The position numbers were made by a program, and so were the translations under genes. Of a stretch of DNA of 64,000 bases, positions 8,637 through 16,491 are shown piece after piece (within the stretch, counting starts at the first letter, position 1; each line of letters begins with the position of its first letter). The notes below the pieces were generated by a model that saw only the letters and a program-made list of their open reading frames with translations, did no database searches and was not told where the DNA came from. Origin of the DNA: AWTP1-13 sp963775835 (GTDB lineage Bacteria; Pseudomonadota; Alphaproteobacteria; Rhizobiales; Hyphomicrobiaceae); contig CAVZKV010000026.1 of assembly GCA_963775835.1 (NCBI GenBank), positions 124,001 through 188,000 of the forward strand, given 5' to 3'.

Positions 8637-10367
8637 TCAAGCGGCCTTCGCCGCCGTGACCGTGCTCGCCCAACCAGGACCGTGTTCCAAGTCGATGCTG
8701 CGGCCGTGCAGCGCCTTCAAGGTCGATCTGTGTCCGATCGAGACGATGCTGGCGCGCGGCAACTCCTGGCGCAGAAGTCCATACACCATGCGCTCGCCGG
8801 GTTCGTCGAGCGACGCGGTTGCCTCATCGAGAAACAGCCAATCGGGTGCCAACAGAATGGCGCGCACGAGCGTGAGGCGTTGTTGCTCTCCGAGCGAGAG
8901 CCGTTGTTGCCAGTGCGCCTCTTCATCAAGGCGGTCGGCGAGTTGGGCGAGGCCAATGCGCTTCAGCAAGTCGATGATACGCGCATCGGTGCTGGTCGCG
9001 GCGGCATGTGGGTAAATGATCGCCTCGCGCAGCGAGCCTTGCGGCAAGTAGGGGCGCTGGGGCAAGACCATAAGACGAGCGCCGCAGGGAATTTCGATCC
9101 GACCTCCGGCATGGGGCCAAATGCCGGCCAGTGCGCGCAAGAGCGTGGATTTGCCCAAACCCGAGCGGCCGGTCACCAGGCTCATTTCGCCCGCAACCAG
9201 CTCGAGGTTTTCGATGGCTATGAGGGGCGAGCCGTCCGGTTTCTCCAAGCCGAGGTTGGGGCATCTTATCCCACATTGTGCCGTTGCCTCGACGACCTCA
9301 AGTCTCACACGGCTGCCGCCGTCATCGGCGATCTCTTGCTCGAAGGTGTCGAGCCGCTTCAGCACGGATTTCCATTCGGCAAGTTGCGGATAGGCCTTGA
9401 CGAAATAGGAGAGTGCGCCTTCCACGCGCCCGAAGGCGGACGCCGTCTGCATCAGGCCGCCAAGCCCGATCGCGCCCGCAAAGTATGCCGGCCCAGCAGC
9501 CAAGATCGGCACGACCACCTGCAGTTGGTTGTAGCCCGCCGTAAAGAAGGTGAGCCGCTTTTGGCGCCCCATGATCGCCGTCCAATTTTCCTTGACCAGG
9601 GCGAAGCGAGCCATCAGCCTTTTGCGTTCGGCGGGCTCGCCCTTGAGGAGGGCAATCTGTTCGGCGTTTTCGCGCACGCGCAAAAGATTGGCGCGAAGGT
9701 CGGCCTCGCGGCGCTGCTGCTCGATATCGAGGCCGACCAGCGGCTTGCCAATCCAATGCACGATATAGGTGCCGGCGACCGCGTAGGCGAAAGCCAGCCA
9801 AACCATATAGCCGGGAAGCGCCAGCACATGCCCAAAGAGCGTGAGGGGCGCAGCGTCGGAGAGCCCCCACAGGATCCAGATGAAGGAGGCGAGGGTCACC
9901 ACGGCACCGATGAGCCCGGTGCCGAGCGACAAGGTGTATGACACGAACTGCTTGACGTCTTCGGCAATGCGCTGGTCGGGATTGTCGATGCCGTTGGCCG
10001 AAAGTTGCATGCGATAGGGCGTTGCCCCCTTGAGCCACAACTGCAGGAGCCTGTTCGTCATCCATTGCCGCCAGCGAATTTGCAGACCCTGGCTGAGATA
10101 GAGCTGGTAGACGGCGAGCAAGATGAAGGACCCAGCGAGCGCAAAAAAGATCAACAGCTCCCGGCCGAAGACGGCGGTGTTCTTGTGCTGCAGAGCATCG
10201 TAGAAGCGTGCGTTCCAAGCGTTGAGGAGCACGGCAATGCCGACTTGGCCCAGTTCGATGGCCAGGATGGCGGCAAGCAAACCCAGGCCTACCCAACGCT
10301 CTTGCGACCGGAAGTAGGGCAGCGCCAAGCGCGCAACTTGAGCAAGGTCCCGGCGAATACCGCGCAT
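8637..10367 (-). CDS. ABC transporter, fused permease/ATPase (SbmA/BacA-like, YddA family)
   Basis: A 576-residue half-transporter with the permease N-terminal to the ATPase. Residues 1-320 carry about five to six membrane spans of the ABC_membrane_2 type, including LGLLAAILAIELGQVGIAVL. The ATPase has Walker A GRSGLGKST, signature LSLGEQQR and Walker B WLFLDEAT. Relatives include YddA and Rv1819c, which move vitamin B12, bleomycin or peptides across the inner membrane; the substrate here is unknown. The ATG at 10367 follows GGGAGGAACC. It is monocistronic and divergent from the receiver protein at 10680. Confidence 0.88.
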   Translation of the reverse strand: MRGIRRDLAQVARLALPYFRSQERWVGLGLLAAILAIELGQVGIAVLLNAWNARFYDALQHKNTAVFGRELLIFFALAGSFILLAVYQLYLSQGLQIRWRQWMTNRLLQLWLKGATPYRMQLSANGIDNPDQRIAEDVKQFVSYTLSLGTGLIGAVVTLASFIWILWGLSDAAPLTLFGHVLALPGYMVWLAFAYAVAGTYIVHWIGKPLVGLDIEQQRREADLRANLLRVRENAEQIALLKGEPAERKRLMARFALVKENWTAIMGRQKRLTFFTAGYNQLQVVVPILAAGPAYFAGAIGLGGLMQTASAFGRVEGALSYFVKAYPQLAEWKSVLKRLDTFEQEIADDGGSRVRLEVVEATAQCGIRCPNLGLEKPDGSPLIAIENLELVAGEMSLVTGRSGLGKSTLLRALAGIWPHAGGRIEIPCGARLMVLPQRPYLPQGSLREAIIYPHAAATSTDARIIDLLKRIGLAQLADRLDEEAHWQQRLSLGEQQRLTLVRAILLAPDWLFLDEATASLDEPGERMVYGLLRQELPRASIVSIGHRSTLKALHGRSIDLEHGPGWASTVTAAKAA

Positions 10368-10679
10368 GGTTCCTCCCAGAGTTTGGGTCCCTTGGATCTG
10401 CGCCCGAGCTTGGCCAACAGGCTGAAAGCATCTCGGTGCGCCGACGCGTGGGACTTGTGGTTCTCGTCGTCTGCGCGGGTTTCAAGTGGTGCCGCGCCGG
10501 CGTTGTCCGATCCCCACTGCGGGGGAGACCGGGGGTGCGGTCGCGCCAGGGAAGGCAAAGCCTTAGCTTGCGGCCGTGCGATCGGAAGCCGGTCGGCAGC
10601 GCCAAAAAGTGGGCAAGCGGCGCCTCGTGGCCTACACTCGGCATTGGAATGGGCAAGGGATATTACGGGGAGACTGGGC
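10368..10679. other. Divergent intergenic region
   Basis: About 310 bases between the minus-strand ABC transporter start and the plus-strand receiver gene. It must hold both promoters. I see no protein-like frame, RNA gene or strong inverted repeat in it. Confidence 0.4.
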
Positions 10680-11087
10680 ATGCCTCTGACCGAGCGCGAG
10701 GTCGCACACGCGGTCGCATCCGGGCTAAAAGGGGTGCACGTGCTTCTTGTGGAGGACAGTTGGCAGGTCGCCGACGCCCTGAAGCTTCTCTTGGAAAAGA
10801 CAGGGATGGTCGTCTCGGGCCCCGTTGCCACCGTCAAGGAGGCTCAAGACCTGGCGGCCGAGAACGCGCCGAGGCTCGCGATCGTTGACGTCAATCTCAA
10901 GGGCGAGATGGCCTACGCGCTCATGGATTGGCTCCACGCCCGCGGCATCCAGGTGCTGGTTATTTCGGGCTACGCGGACCTGCCGCGATCGCTGGGACAA
11001 TTCGCCGCCATTTTGCACAAGCCGTTCACGGCGACGGCGCTGCTGACAACCTTGCGCCGGATAAACCAGCGGCATTCAACTCCCTAG
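10680..11087 (+). CDS. Single-domain response regulator (CheY-like receiver)
   Basis: A 135-residue stand-alone receiver domain. The sequence shows VLLVEDSWQVADAL (acidic pocket), the phospho-acceptor Asp in AIVDVNLKG, the switch residues in VLVISGYAD and the Lys in LHKPF. There is no output domain. The ATG at 10680 has GGGGAG upstream. It is convergent with, and overlaps by 62 bases, the HWE kinase at 11026-12659; single-domain receivers are typical partners of HWE kinases, so it may act as a phosphate sink or relay for that kinase. Confidence 0.9.
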   Translation: MPLTEREVAHAVASGLKGVHVLLVEDSWQVADALKLLLEKTGMVVSGPVATVKEAQDLAAENAPRLAIVDVNLKGEMAYALMDWLHARGIQVLVISGYADLPRSLGQFAAILHKPFTATALLTTLRRINQRHSTP

Positions 11088-12659
11088 CGGCGTCCGCCGG
11101 CCACGCGTGTTTGCCGATGCACTTGGGTGGCAGCTCAATTTTGCAACGCACGCCGTCGGCGGCAAAGGCTAGATCCACGGTGCCCTCAAGTTCGTAGGGA
11201 ATTAGGCTCCTGATGGCGCGGGTGCCATAGCCTGGCTGGCTTGGAATGCGGCAGGGCGGGCCGCCGGTTTCAATCCATTCCAGCTCCAGACCGGCCTGCG
11301 CATGCTCGTGTGGCAAATCCCAACGCACCGTGATGCGACCTTGCGCACTGGTGAGAGCGCCGTACTTCGAGGCATTGGTCACCAGCTCGTGCAGTACGAT
11401 GGCAATCGGTTGGGTGGCTTCGGCAGTGAGCATGACTTCAGGTCCGCCGACAACCACGCTGCCTGCGCCGAGGTAGGGTGCCAACTCGCTGTGCACAACG
11501 TCGGCGAGACTTACGCCGTGCCAATGGTTGCGACTAAGCAAGGCGTGCGCATTCGCCATGGATTGAATGCGCCCATCGAACACTTGCAAAAACTCATCCA
11601 TGGAACCGCTGCCTTCCCGGGTGCGCTGGGCGACGGTCGCGACGGAGGCCAGGGCATTTTTGACGCGATGATCGAGCTCCCGGATCAACAGGCGCTGGCG
11701 TTCCTCTGCGCGCTTGCGCTCCGTGATATCCCGCGTCAGACCCTTGAGCCGAACATACTGGCGCTGCGCGTCGAACTCTGCTTTGCCGGTCTCCTCCAGC
11801 CATATTTCCTGGCCGTCCGGGCGAATGAAACGGAAAGAGGCCAAATAGGAGGGGTTCTCTGGTGAGAGTGCCGCGATCTGCGCCGCTAAGCGGCCGCGGT
11901 CCTGCCGATGCACGCGCGCCAGAAAGTCGTTGGAGCGTTCGACGCCTTCCTGAACTCACGCCCCAGGATCTGTGGCGCATTCTGACTGCGTCGCGACAGG
12001 CCGGTCTTGGGATCCCACGTGAACGCCACCACATGGCCGGCCGTAAGCGCCTCCTGCAGCTCGGCCTCACTCTCGTTGAGGGCGACATCGGCTTGTTTGC
12101 GTTCCCTGATCTCCCGCGTCACCTTGATGATGAGAGCAGCCAGGAACCACCAGTAGCTAACCGCCAGCACGCCCAGCAGCAGGTAGCCTTTTTGATTGAC
12201 GAGCAAGAGGCATTTCATCGCCGCTGGGATCAAGACCCCCGACATGTAAGCGAACGCTGCCGCCGGTAGGGCCGACAGCAGGACGGTACCGCTGGCAGCC
12301 ATGCCGACGCCGAGCGCAACCAAGATCAACTCTTCGTCGTGTGCCAGCGCTCCAAGATAGAGCGCGGACATGCTTCCCCAGGGTAGCGCGAGCAGCAGGG
12401 CATAGATCGTCGCCCGTCGAGCCGCACGCTCGAAGCTACGCGGGACGCGACCGCGTCCGCGCACATGCCGATAAAGCAGAAGGAGACCGATACTGTAGGA
12501 GTAAAGGCACCAAACGATGAGCTGCGCGCTCGGGATCGAGCCGGCAAGCGCTACGGCCTGAACCGTGGTGTTCAAAAGATGCCCGGCCATCGCATGGGGG
12601 GTCACGCGCGCAATGACGTCGAGCTGATGGCGCTCAAACTGAGAGAGTTGCGATTGCAT
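11026..12659 (-). pseudogene. Membrane PAS-HWE histidine kinase with a single frameshift
   Basis: Two frames join into one kinase of about 540 residues. The first starts at ATG 12659 (GGGGA upstream). It has several membrane spans (LIVWCLYSYSIGLLLL, ILVALGVGMAASGTVLLSAL), then a PAS start (ESEAELQEALTAGHVVAFTW) and is intact up to ILGREF near 11947. From about 11942 the homology continues in another frame as VERSNDFLARVHRQDRG, through the PAC end GLTRDITERKRAEE, the phospho-acceptor RELDHRVKN, N box HELVTNASKYG and WIE motif. One missing base between ttc and gaa at about 11945 explains it. Everything else is conserved, so a sequencing error is as likely as a true lesion. It overlaps the receiver gene by 62 bases. 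Confidence 0.8.
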
Positions 12660-13122
12660 AAAAAATAGTCCCCGCACCCGGGCGACAGGTGCACTGTCTT
12701 GCCGACGGCCCGGCGCGCCGGCACCGATAGGATACCGCGCCAGCAAGGCCAAGGCGCGGCCAAAAAAAACCCTAGAATGCTGGAAAAACTGGAAAAACGG
12801 CAGCGACCACAGCTGCCTGTGGTCGCCGGCGCCTCTTCGGCACCCAAAAACGCTGCCCGCAAGAAATGGCCCGGTGACCCCGCAGTTCACCGGGCCGGAC
12901 CCGCACCCCGGATGGTCTTGGCCCCATGACGCCATTGCCGAGCGCGCCGAGCCCAAGCGTTTTTCCACCCGAGCTGGTCATGATAAAGAGGGCCAAGTTC
13001 GTTGTATATCTGGTGGAAAGGTTAGAGCCGGACGGCTAGCCTGCATGGGCAGCCAACGGTTAGAGCGGCCGGCTGGGCCTGGCCCCCGGCCAAATTTGGC
13101 TCTTGCAAGAAAAGGCGAACGG
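12660..13122. promoter_or_regulatory. Divergent leader region with two perfect 10-bp-arm hairpins
   Basis: This 460-base gap separates the start of the HWE kinase (minus) from the kinase-like gene at 13123 (plus). Two perfect inverted repeats lie in it: GCGACCACAG/CTGTGGTCGC at 12803-12826 with a 4-base loop, and GGCCCGGTGA/TCACCGGGCC at 12868-12896 with a 9-base loop. Read on the minus strand, toward the HWE kinase, the first hairpin is followed by TGCCGTTTTTCCAGTTTTTC and then a run of eight T. That is the form of an intrinsic terminator or attenuator, and a small minus-strand RNA ending here is possible. Confidence 0.45.
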
Positions 13123-13824
13123 GTGACCAGCGGGGCCAAGGGGGTGGGCAAGGACGCCTCAATCGCCGAGCTGTGGTCGCGCGCGGCCCACGATCTGCGC
13201 CAGCCCGTACAGGCCGCCCTGCTTCTGAGCAAGATGCTGGATGGGGCCTCGGCGCCACCGGACATGCGGCGCGCCGCCCGCCACATTGGCGCGTCGTTGA
13301 ACGCGCTTTACGGCATGCTCGAGTTTCTGGTCGTCCTGTCGCGTCTTGAGGCCGGCCTACAGAGCGCGCCGCAGCGCAATTGCCAGCTCGCCGACGTCCT
13401 GGCCGTTACCTTGCGCGAGGCGAGCAAAATTGCGGCCCGGCGGGGTGTCGCGTTGCGCGTGCGTGGCGTGCGCGGGTTGGTCAAAAGCAACCCACATCTG
13501 CTGGCGACGGCCATCAAGAGCCTGCTTCTCAATGCCATCAAGTTCGGCTCCGGCGATGAAATCACCGCCTGTTGCCGCCGACGCGGCGATCAGGTTGCCT
13601 TCGAAGTGCGCTTTAAAGCTGCGGCCGTCGATCCTGCCAGCGAAACAAGCGCATTCTTTGAGCTGTCGACGCCCGGGGCAGGTGCAAGCAGCTGCGAGCT
13701 TGGCGTTGGGCTGGTGCTGCTGGAGCGCCTGTGTCTTCGCCTTGGCCACAGCCTGCAGCGGACGCCATCACCGCCCGATGGCCGTCTGTTGGCCATTTGG
13801 CTGACCCGGCCCAACGGGCCTTGA
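13123..13824 (+). CDS. Cytoplasmic sensor histidine kinase-like protein with degenerate ATPase
   Basis: About 233 residues if the GTG at 13123 (AAGG upstream) is used; an ATG at 13045 would add 26 residues. The dimerisation helix carries SRAAHDLRQPVQAALL, matching the H-box HDLRQPLQ of hybrid-kinase families. The N box is LLLNAIKF and the last lobe reads ELGVGLVLLERL, but the DxGxG box is not clear (it seems replaced by VRFKAAAVDP). It has no membrane segment or sensor domain. It is convergent with the LuxR-type regulator at 13835, ending 10 bases from it. Confidence 0.75.
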   Translation: MTSGAKGVGKDASIAELWSRAAHDLRQPVQAALLLSKMLDGASAPPDMRRAARHIGASLNALYGMLEFLVVLSRLEAGLQSAPQRNCQLADVLAVTLREASKIAARRGVALRVRGVRGLVKSNPHLLATAIKSLLLNAIKFGSGDEITACCRRRGDQVAFEVRFKAAAVDPASETSAFFELSTPGAGASSCELGVGLVLLERLCLRLGHSLQRTPSPPDGRLLAIWLTRPNGP

Positions 13825-13834
13825 GACCCCACCT

Positions 13835-14494
13835 TCAGTCGATGAGCTGCTTGCCCATGGCGACCGCGTGGGCACGATTGGTTGCGCCCAGAACCCTGAA
13901 CAGGGCGGCCAGATGCATTTTTACCGTGCCTTCTGCGACATTGAGCGCCTGGGCAATTTCCTTGTTGGACTTGCCCTCGACCAGGCCCACGAGGACCTGA
14001 CGTTGCCGGTGAGACAAGCTCTGCATGGGTTGGCCCCGGCCCGCCTCCAGGGCTGGCCCGGTCTCGGCCGGTCGCTCCGCCAAAATCGGCGGCACGTAGA
14101 TCTCCCCGGAGAGAATGTAACGTAGTCGGCCGATCAGTTGGTCCGTTTGTTGGCTTTTGACGATGTAGCCGTGAACACCCGCCGCGAGGGCGCCCAGAAT
14201 ATCCTCGCGGCAGTCCGAGGCGCTGAGGACGACGATTTGCGCCTCCGGGCGCCGCTGGCGCATTTGCACAATCCCCTTGGGACCCGCCAAGCCGGGCATG
14301 CGCAAATCGACGATGGCAAGGGTCAAGTCCTTGTTTTGCAGATGTTCCATCGCCTCGGCAAAGCAGCCCGCTTCCAGGAATTTCTTGACCTTAAGGTGGC
14401 GTCTCAGCAGCTGCGCCAGGCCCATGCGGAAGACCTGGTGATCGTCGGCGATCAGCACCGCACCCCGAAATTCGCAGCTGCCGCGTTCCCGCAT
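13835..14494 (-). CDS. LuxR-family response regulator
   Basis: A 219-residue receiver plus LuxR helix-turn-helix protein. The receiver shows VLIADDHQVFRMGL, phospho-acceptor AIVDLRMPG, and GYIVKSQQ. The output domain reads SHRQRQVLVGLVEGKSNKEI then ALNVAEGTVKMHLAALF. The ATG at 14494 follows AAGGA; a longer frame to 14677 lacks receiver homology. It is tail to tail with the small kinase at 13123-13824, the probable partner. Palindromes just upstream (14626-14686) may be its own or another regulator's operator. Confidence 0.9.
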   Translation of the reverse strand: MRERGSCEFRGAVLIADDHQVFRMGLAQLLRRHLKVKKFLEAGCFAEAMEHLQNKDLTLAIVDLRMPGLAGPKGIVQMRQRRPEAQIVVLSASDCREDILGALAAGVHGYIVKSQQTDQLIGRLRYILSGEIYVPPILAERPAETGPALEAGRGQPMQSLSHRQRQVLVGLVEGKSNKEIAQALNVAEGTVKMHLAALFRVLGATNRAHAVAMGKQLID

Positions 14495-14625
14495 CGGTTT
14501 TTCATCCTTCCTACCCGCGCCCCCAGCGAATATTGCGCCGCGCCGCGCCAATGCCAACCGGCATGCCCGACCGGCGTCAATGATTCTTCTGTTGGCGCCG
14601 GCAACTGACTCAGATAGGCTGTTTA

Positions 14626-14735
14626 GCCATATGGCCAATATGGCCATTTGAACTAGGCTGAGACAGCTACCCCGCACCCTGTCTCAACTAGGGGGTTCAG
14701 TCTCGCTGGCACCTTGGGCCACCGAGACCAGCGAG
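14626..14735. promoter_or_regulatory. Cluster of palindromes upstream of the LuxR-type regulator
   Basis: Several perfect inverted repeats are packed here. GCCATATGGC (14626-14635) overlaps GGCCA-ATA-TGGCC (14633-14645). TGAGACAG at 14659-14666 pairs with CTGTCTCA at 14679-14686, flanked on both sides by CTAG. CTCGCTGG at 14702-14709 pairs with CCAGCGAG at 14728-14735. They lie 130-240 bases before the regulator's ATG, so operator or terminator roles are both possible; the radical SAM gene further right is read away from this region's far end. Confidence 0.4.
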
Positions 14736-14819
14736 GCTGGACCCAGCACACCCACACTACGCCGGCACCGCCCACGGCCGCTTCGCGTCAACCTCGCCGG
14801 CCGCAAGCGCGTTTGGCCC

Positions 14820-14863
14820 GCACCCGGCCCCCGCACTGGGCCCCGCACCGGCCCCCGCACTGG
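14820..14863. repeat. GC-rich short tandem repeat
   Basis: Four imperfect copies of a 12-13 base unit, GCAC(c/t)gg(g)cccc(c), stand in a row just downstream of the radical SAM gene's stop. No coding frame makes sense of it. It is likely a slippage-prone intergenic repeat. Confidence 0.5.
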
Positions 14864-14928
14864 CACGTGGCTGCGACGAAGGCGGGTGGCGGCCCGCAAA
14901 ATCCAGCCGTCGGCGGGCCAATCGCACA

Positions 14929-15900
14929 CTAGCGTACCGAGCAGCTACCGCCACCCAGCACACAGAACTGGGCACAGTAGGGGTGGCAGAGCTTGACGGC
15001 GCCGGCCGCAAACATGCCGCCGTCCGCCCGCGCCGCAGCCGCCAGCGTGCTCCCCATCTCGAAGGCGGGATCGTACGGTATCAGCGTACACGGAACGACG
15101 GTGGTCTGCGCCGACCCCTTGCGCTTCACGACCATGCGGCTCGATGCACACATCATGTCGCCCGGGTTCTTGTTGAGAATGGCCCAGCAGCGGTTGGTGA
15201 TTTCCGGCACGTCACGTTGGGGTTGCATCTCCGGCAGCAGCACGAGCTCGGAGGGACTTGTCGCATCGATGCGCCAACCGCGCTCGGCGATGAGGCGCGC
15301 GTAGCCCGCCCGGGCGGTGCTCTCGCCCTCTTGCCAGCAGCTGCGCCCGGCGAGCGCCAGCCTAAACCCGTTGGCGTTGAGCCAGTCCAATCCGGCGATG
15401 GTTTTGACCCAACTCCGAGGCCCACGCTCGACCTCATGCAAGGCCTTGGCGTAGTGGTCGAGGCTGACGCGGATCTGCAGCCGTTGGCCAAATCGCTCGT
15501 TGAGCGAGAGTAACGCCGCTTTGGTCATCGAGCGCTGCATCGGCTGCATGGCATTGGTGAGGACCAAGGCCTCGAAGCCGCGGGTGAGGGCGTCTTCGAG
15601 CATCAGCAGAAACTGAGGGTTCATGAACGGCTCGCCGCCCGTGAAACCGACCTCGCGCGTGCCCAGCTGCAGCCGCGCGATTTCCTCGAAGTAGGCCGCC
15701 GCCTCCGCCGCCGTCACGTAAAGGAGGCGGTCGTTGCGCGGATTCGATTCGATGTAGCAGTTGCGGCAAGTGATATTGCAAAGCGTGCCGGTGTTGATCC
15801 AGAGCGTCTCGAGGCGCCTGAGGGTGACGCTGGCGCGTGCCTCGTGCGTGGCGGTCCAATCGGGATCGTGAAATTTGCGAGGCAAAATGCTCTGTTCCAT
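14929..15900 (-). CDS. Radical SAM protein
   Basis: A 323-residue radical SAM enzyme. The cluster-binding motif is CNITCRNCY near residue 40 (CX3CX2C), followed by the glycine-rich VGFTGGEPFMNPQF. The C-terminal part has further cysteines (CAILN-type NRCWAIL, MMCASS, VVPCTL, LCHPYCAQFCVLGGGSC), which suggests an auxiliary SPASM-like iron-sulphur site. The ATG at 15900 starts EQSILPRKFHDPDW. No peptide precursor, cofactor pathway or partner gene lies beside it, so the substrate is unknown. Confidence 0.85.
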   Translation of the reverse strand: MEQSILPRKFHDPDWTATHEARASVTLRRLETLWINTGTLCNITCRNCYIESNPRNDRLLYVTAAEAAAYFEEIARLQLGTREVGFTGGEPFMNPQFLLMLEDALTRGFEALVLTNAMQPMQRSMTKAALLSLNERFGQRLQIRVSLDHYAKALHEVERGPRSWVKTIAGLDWLNANGFRLALAGRSCWQEGESTARAGYARLIAERGWRIDATSPSELVLLPEMQPQRDVPEITNRCWAILNKNPGDMMCASSRMVVKRKGSAQTTVVPCTLIPYDPAFEMGSTLAAAARADGGMFAAGAVKLCHPYCAQFCVLGGGSCSVR

Positions 15901-16203
15901 GGCACCCGCCTTAGCTCTTGGGGCGACGAAGCCGCTGACGCGCTGTTGAGCAACACAAGGGTAACGGCGCCACGGGCGCGCCCGCCGTCATTTGCGAGTC
16001 TAGGGACGGTCGAGCGCTGTGCACCCAGCGAATCGTCGGCAAAACTTCGCCAATGTCCATCCGCAAAAACCTTTGGATCCTTAAAGCCCGCGGCTTGCCG
16101 CCACAATACCCCGCAGCTAGCGTCCGCCAAATTGCAGGCACGTCAGACGAGGGTTCGGTCTGCCGCATTGCTGCACATCTCGCGACGTTACCGAGGGAGC
16201 ATC
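15901..16203. other. Divergent intergenic region of radical SAM gene and gapR
   Basis: About 300 bases that must contain both promoters. Frames crossing it are low-complexity shadows without recognisable homology, and I see no RNA gene or strong repeat. Confidence 0.4.
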
Positions 16204-16488
16204 ATGGTCACGCTGCAGGTCTCCGCGCAAAATCAGCTGCGCCAGCTCATCGAGCAGATTGAACGGCTGGAAGAGGAGAAGAAGGCGCTCGCAGGCGACA
16301 TCCGCGATAAGTACGCCGAAGCCAAAGGACTGGGTTTCGACGTCAAGGTGATGCGCAAAATCATAAGTCTGCGCAAGAAGAGCCCGACCGATCGGCAGGA
16401 GGAAGAGGCGATCTTGGCCACGTACCTGCACGCCCTCGGTATGGCCGAAGAGATGCCGGAGCGGCAGGTGATGGACGCCGCAGAATAA
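16204..16488 (+). CDS. gapR: GapR-family (DUF2312) nucleoid-associated protein
   Basis: A 94-residue protein of the DUF2312 family. In Caulobacter GapR binds AT-rich, overtwisted DNA and aids replication by stimulating topoisomerases. The N-terminal coiled coil reads QLRQLIEQIERLEEEKKAL and is followed by the family core DKYAEAKGLGFDVKVMRKII and LRKKSPTDRQEEE. The ATG at 16204 follows GAGGGAG. It converges on the DUF882 gene with a 3-base gap. Length and motifs are typical. Confidence 0.93.
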   Translation: MVTLQVSAQNQLRQLIEQIERLEEEKKALAGDIRDKYAEAKGLGFDVKVMRKIISLRKKSPTDRQEEEAILATYLHALGMAEEMPERQVMDAAE

Positions 16489-16491
16489 GGT

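Noticed and set aside
8682..9941. 419-residue frame antisense to the ABC transporter
   Set aside because: It is a shadow frame; the other strand has complete ATPase and permease motifs.
10680..14494. General stress (PhyR-NepR-EcfG) locus
   Set aside because: HWE kinases often feed this system, but no PhyR, NepR or ECF sigma gene is present, and I saw no clear GGAAC-N16-17-CGTT promoter upstream of these genes.
14684..14929. Arg/Gly/Pro repeat ORF (RGPVRGPVRGP)
   Set aside because: It is only the translation of a GC-rich intergenic tandem repeat.
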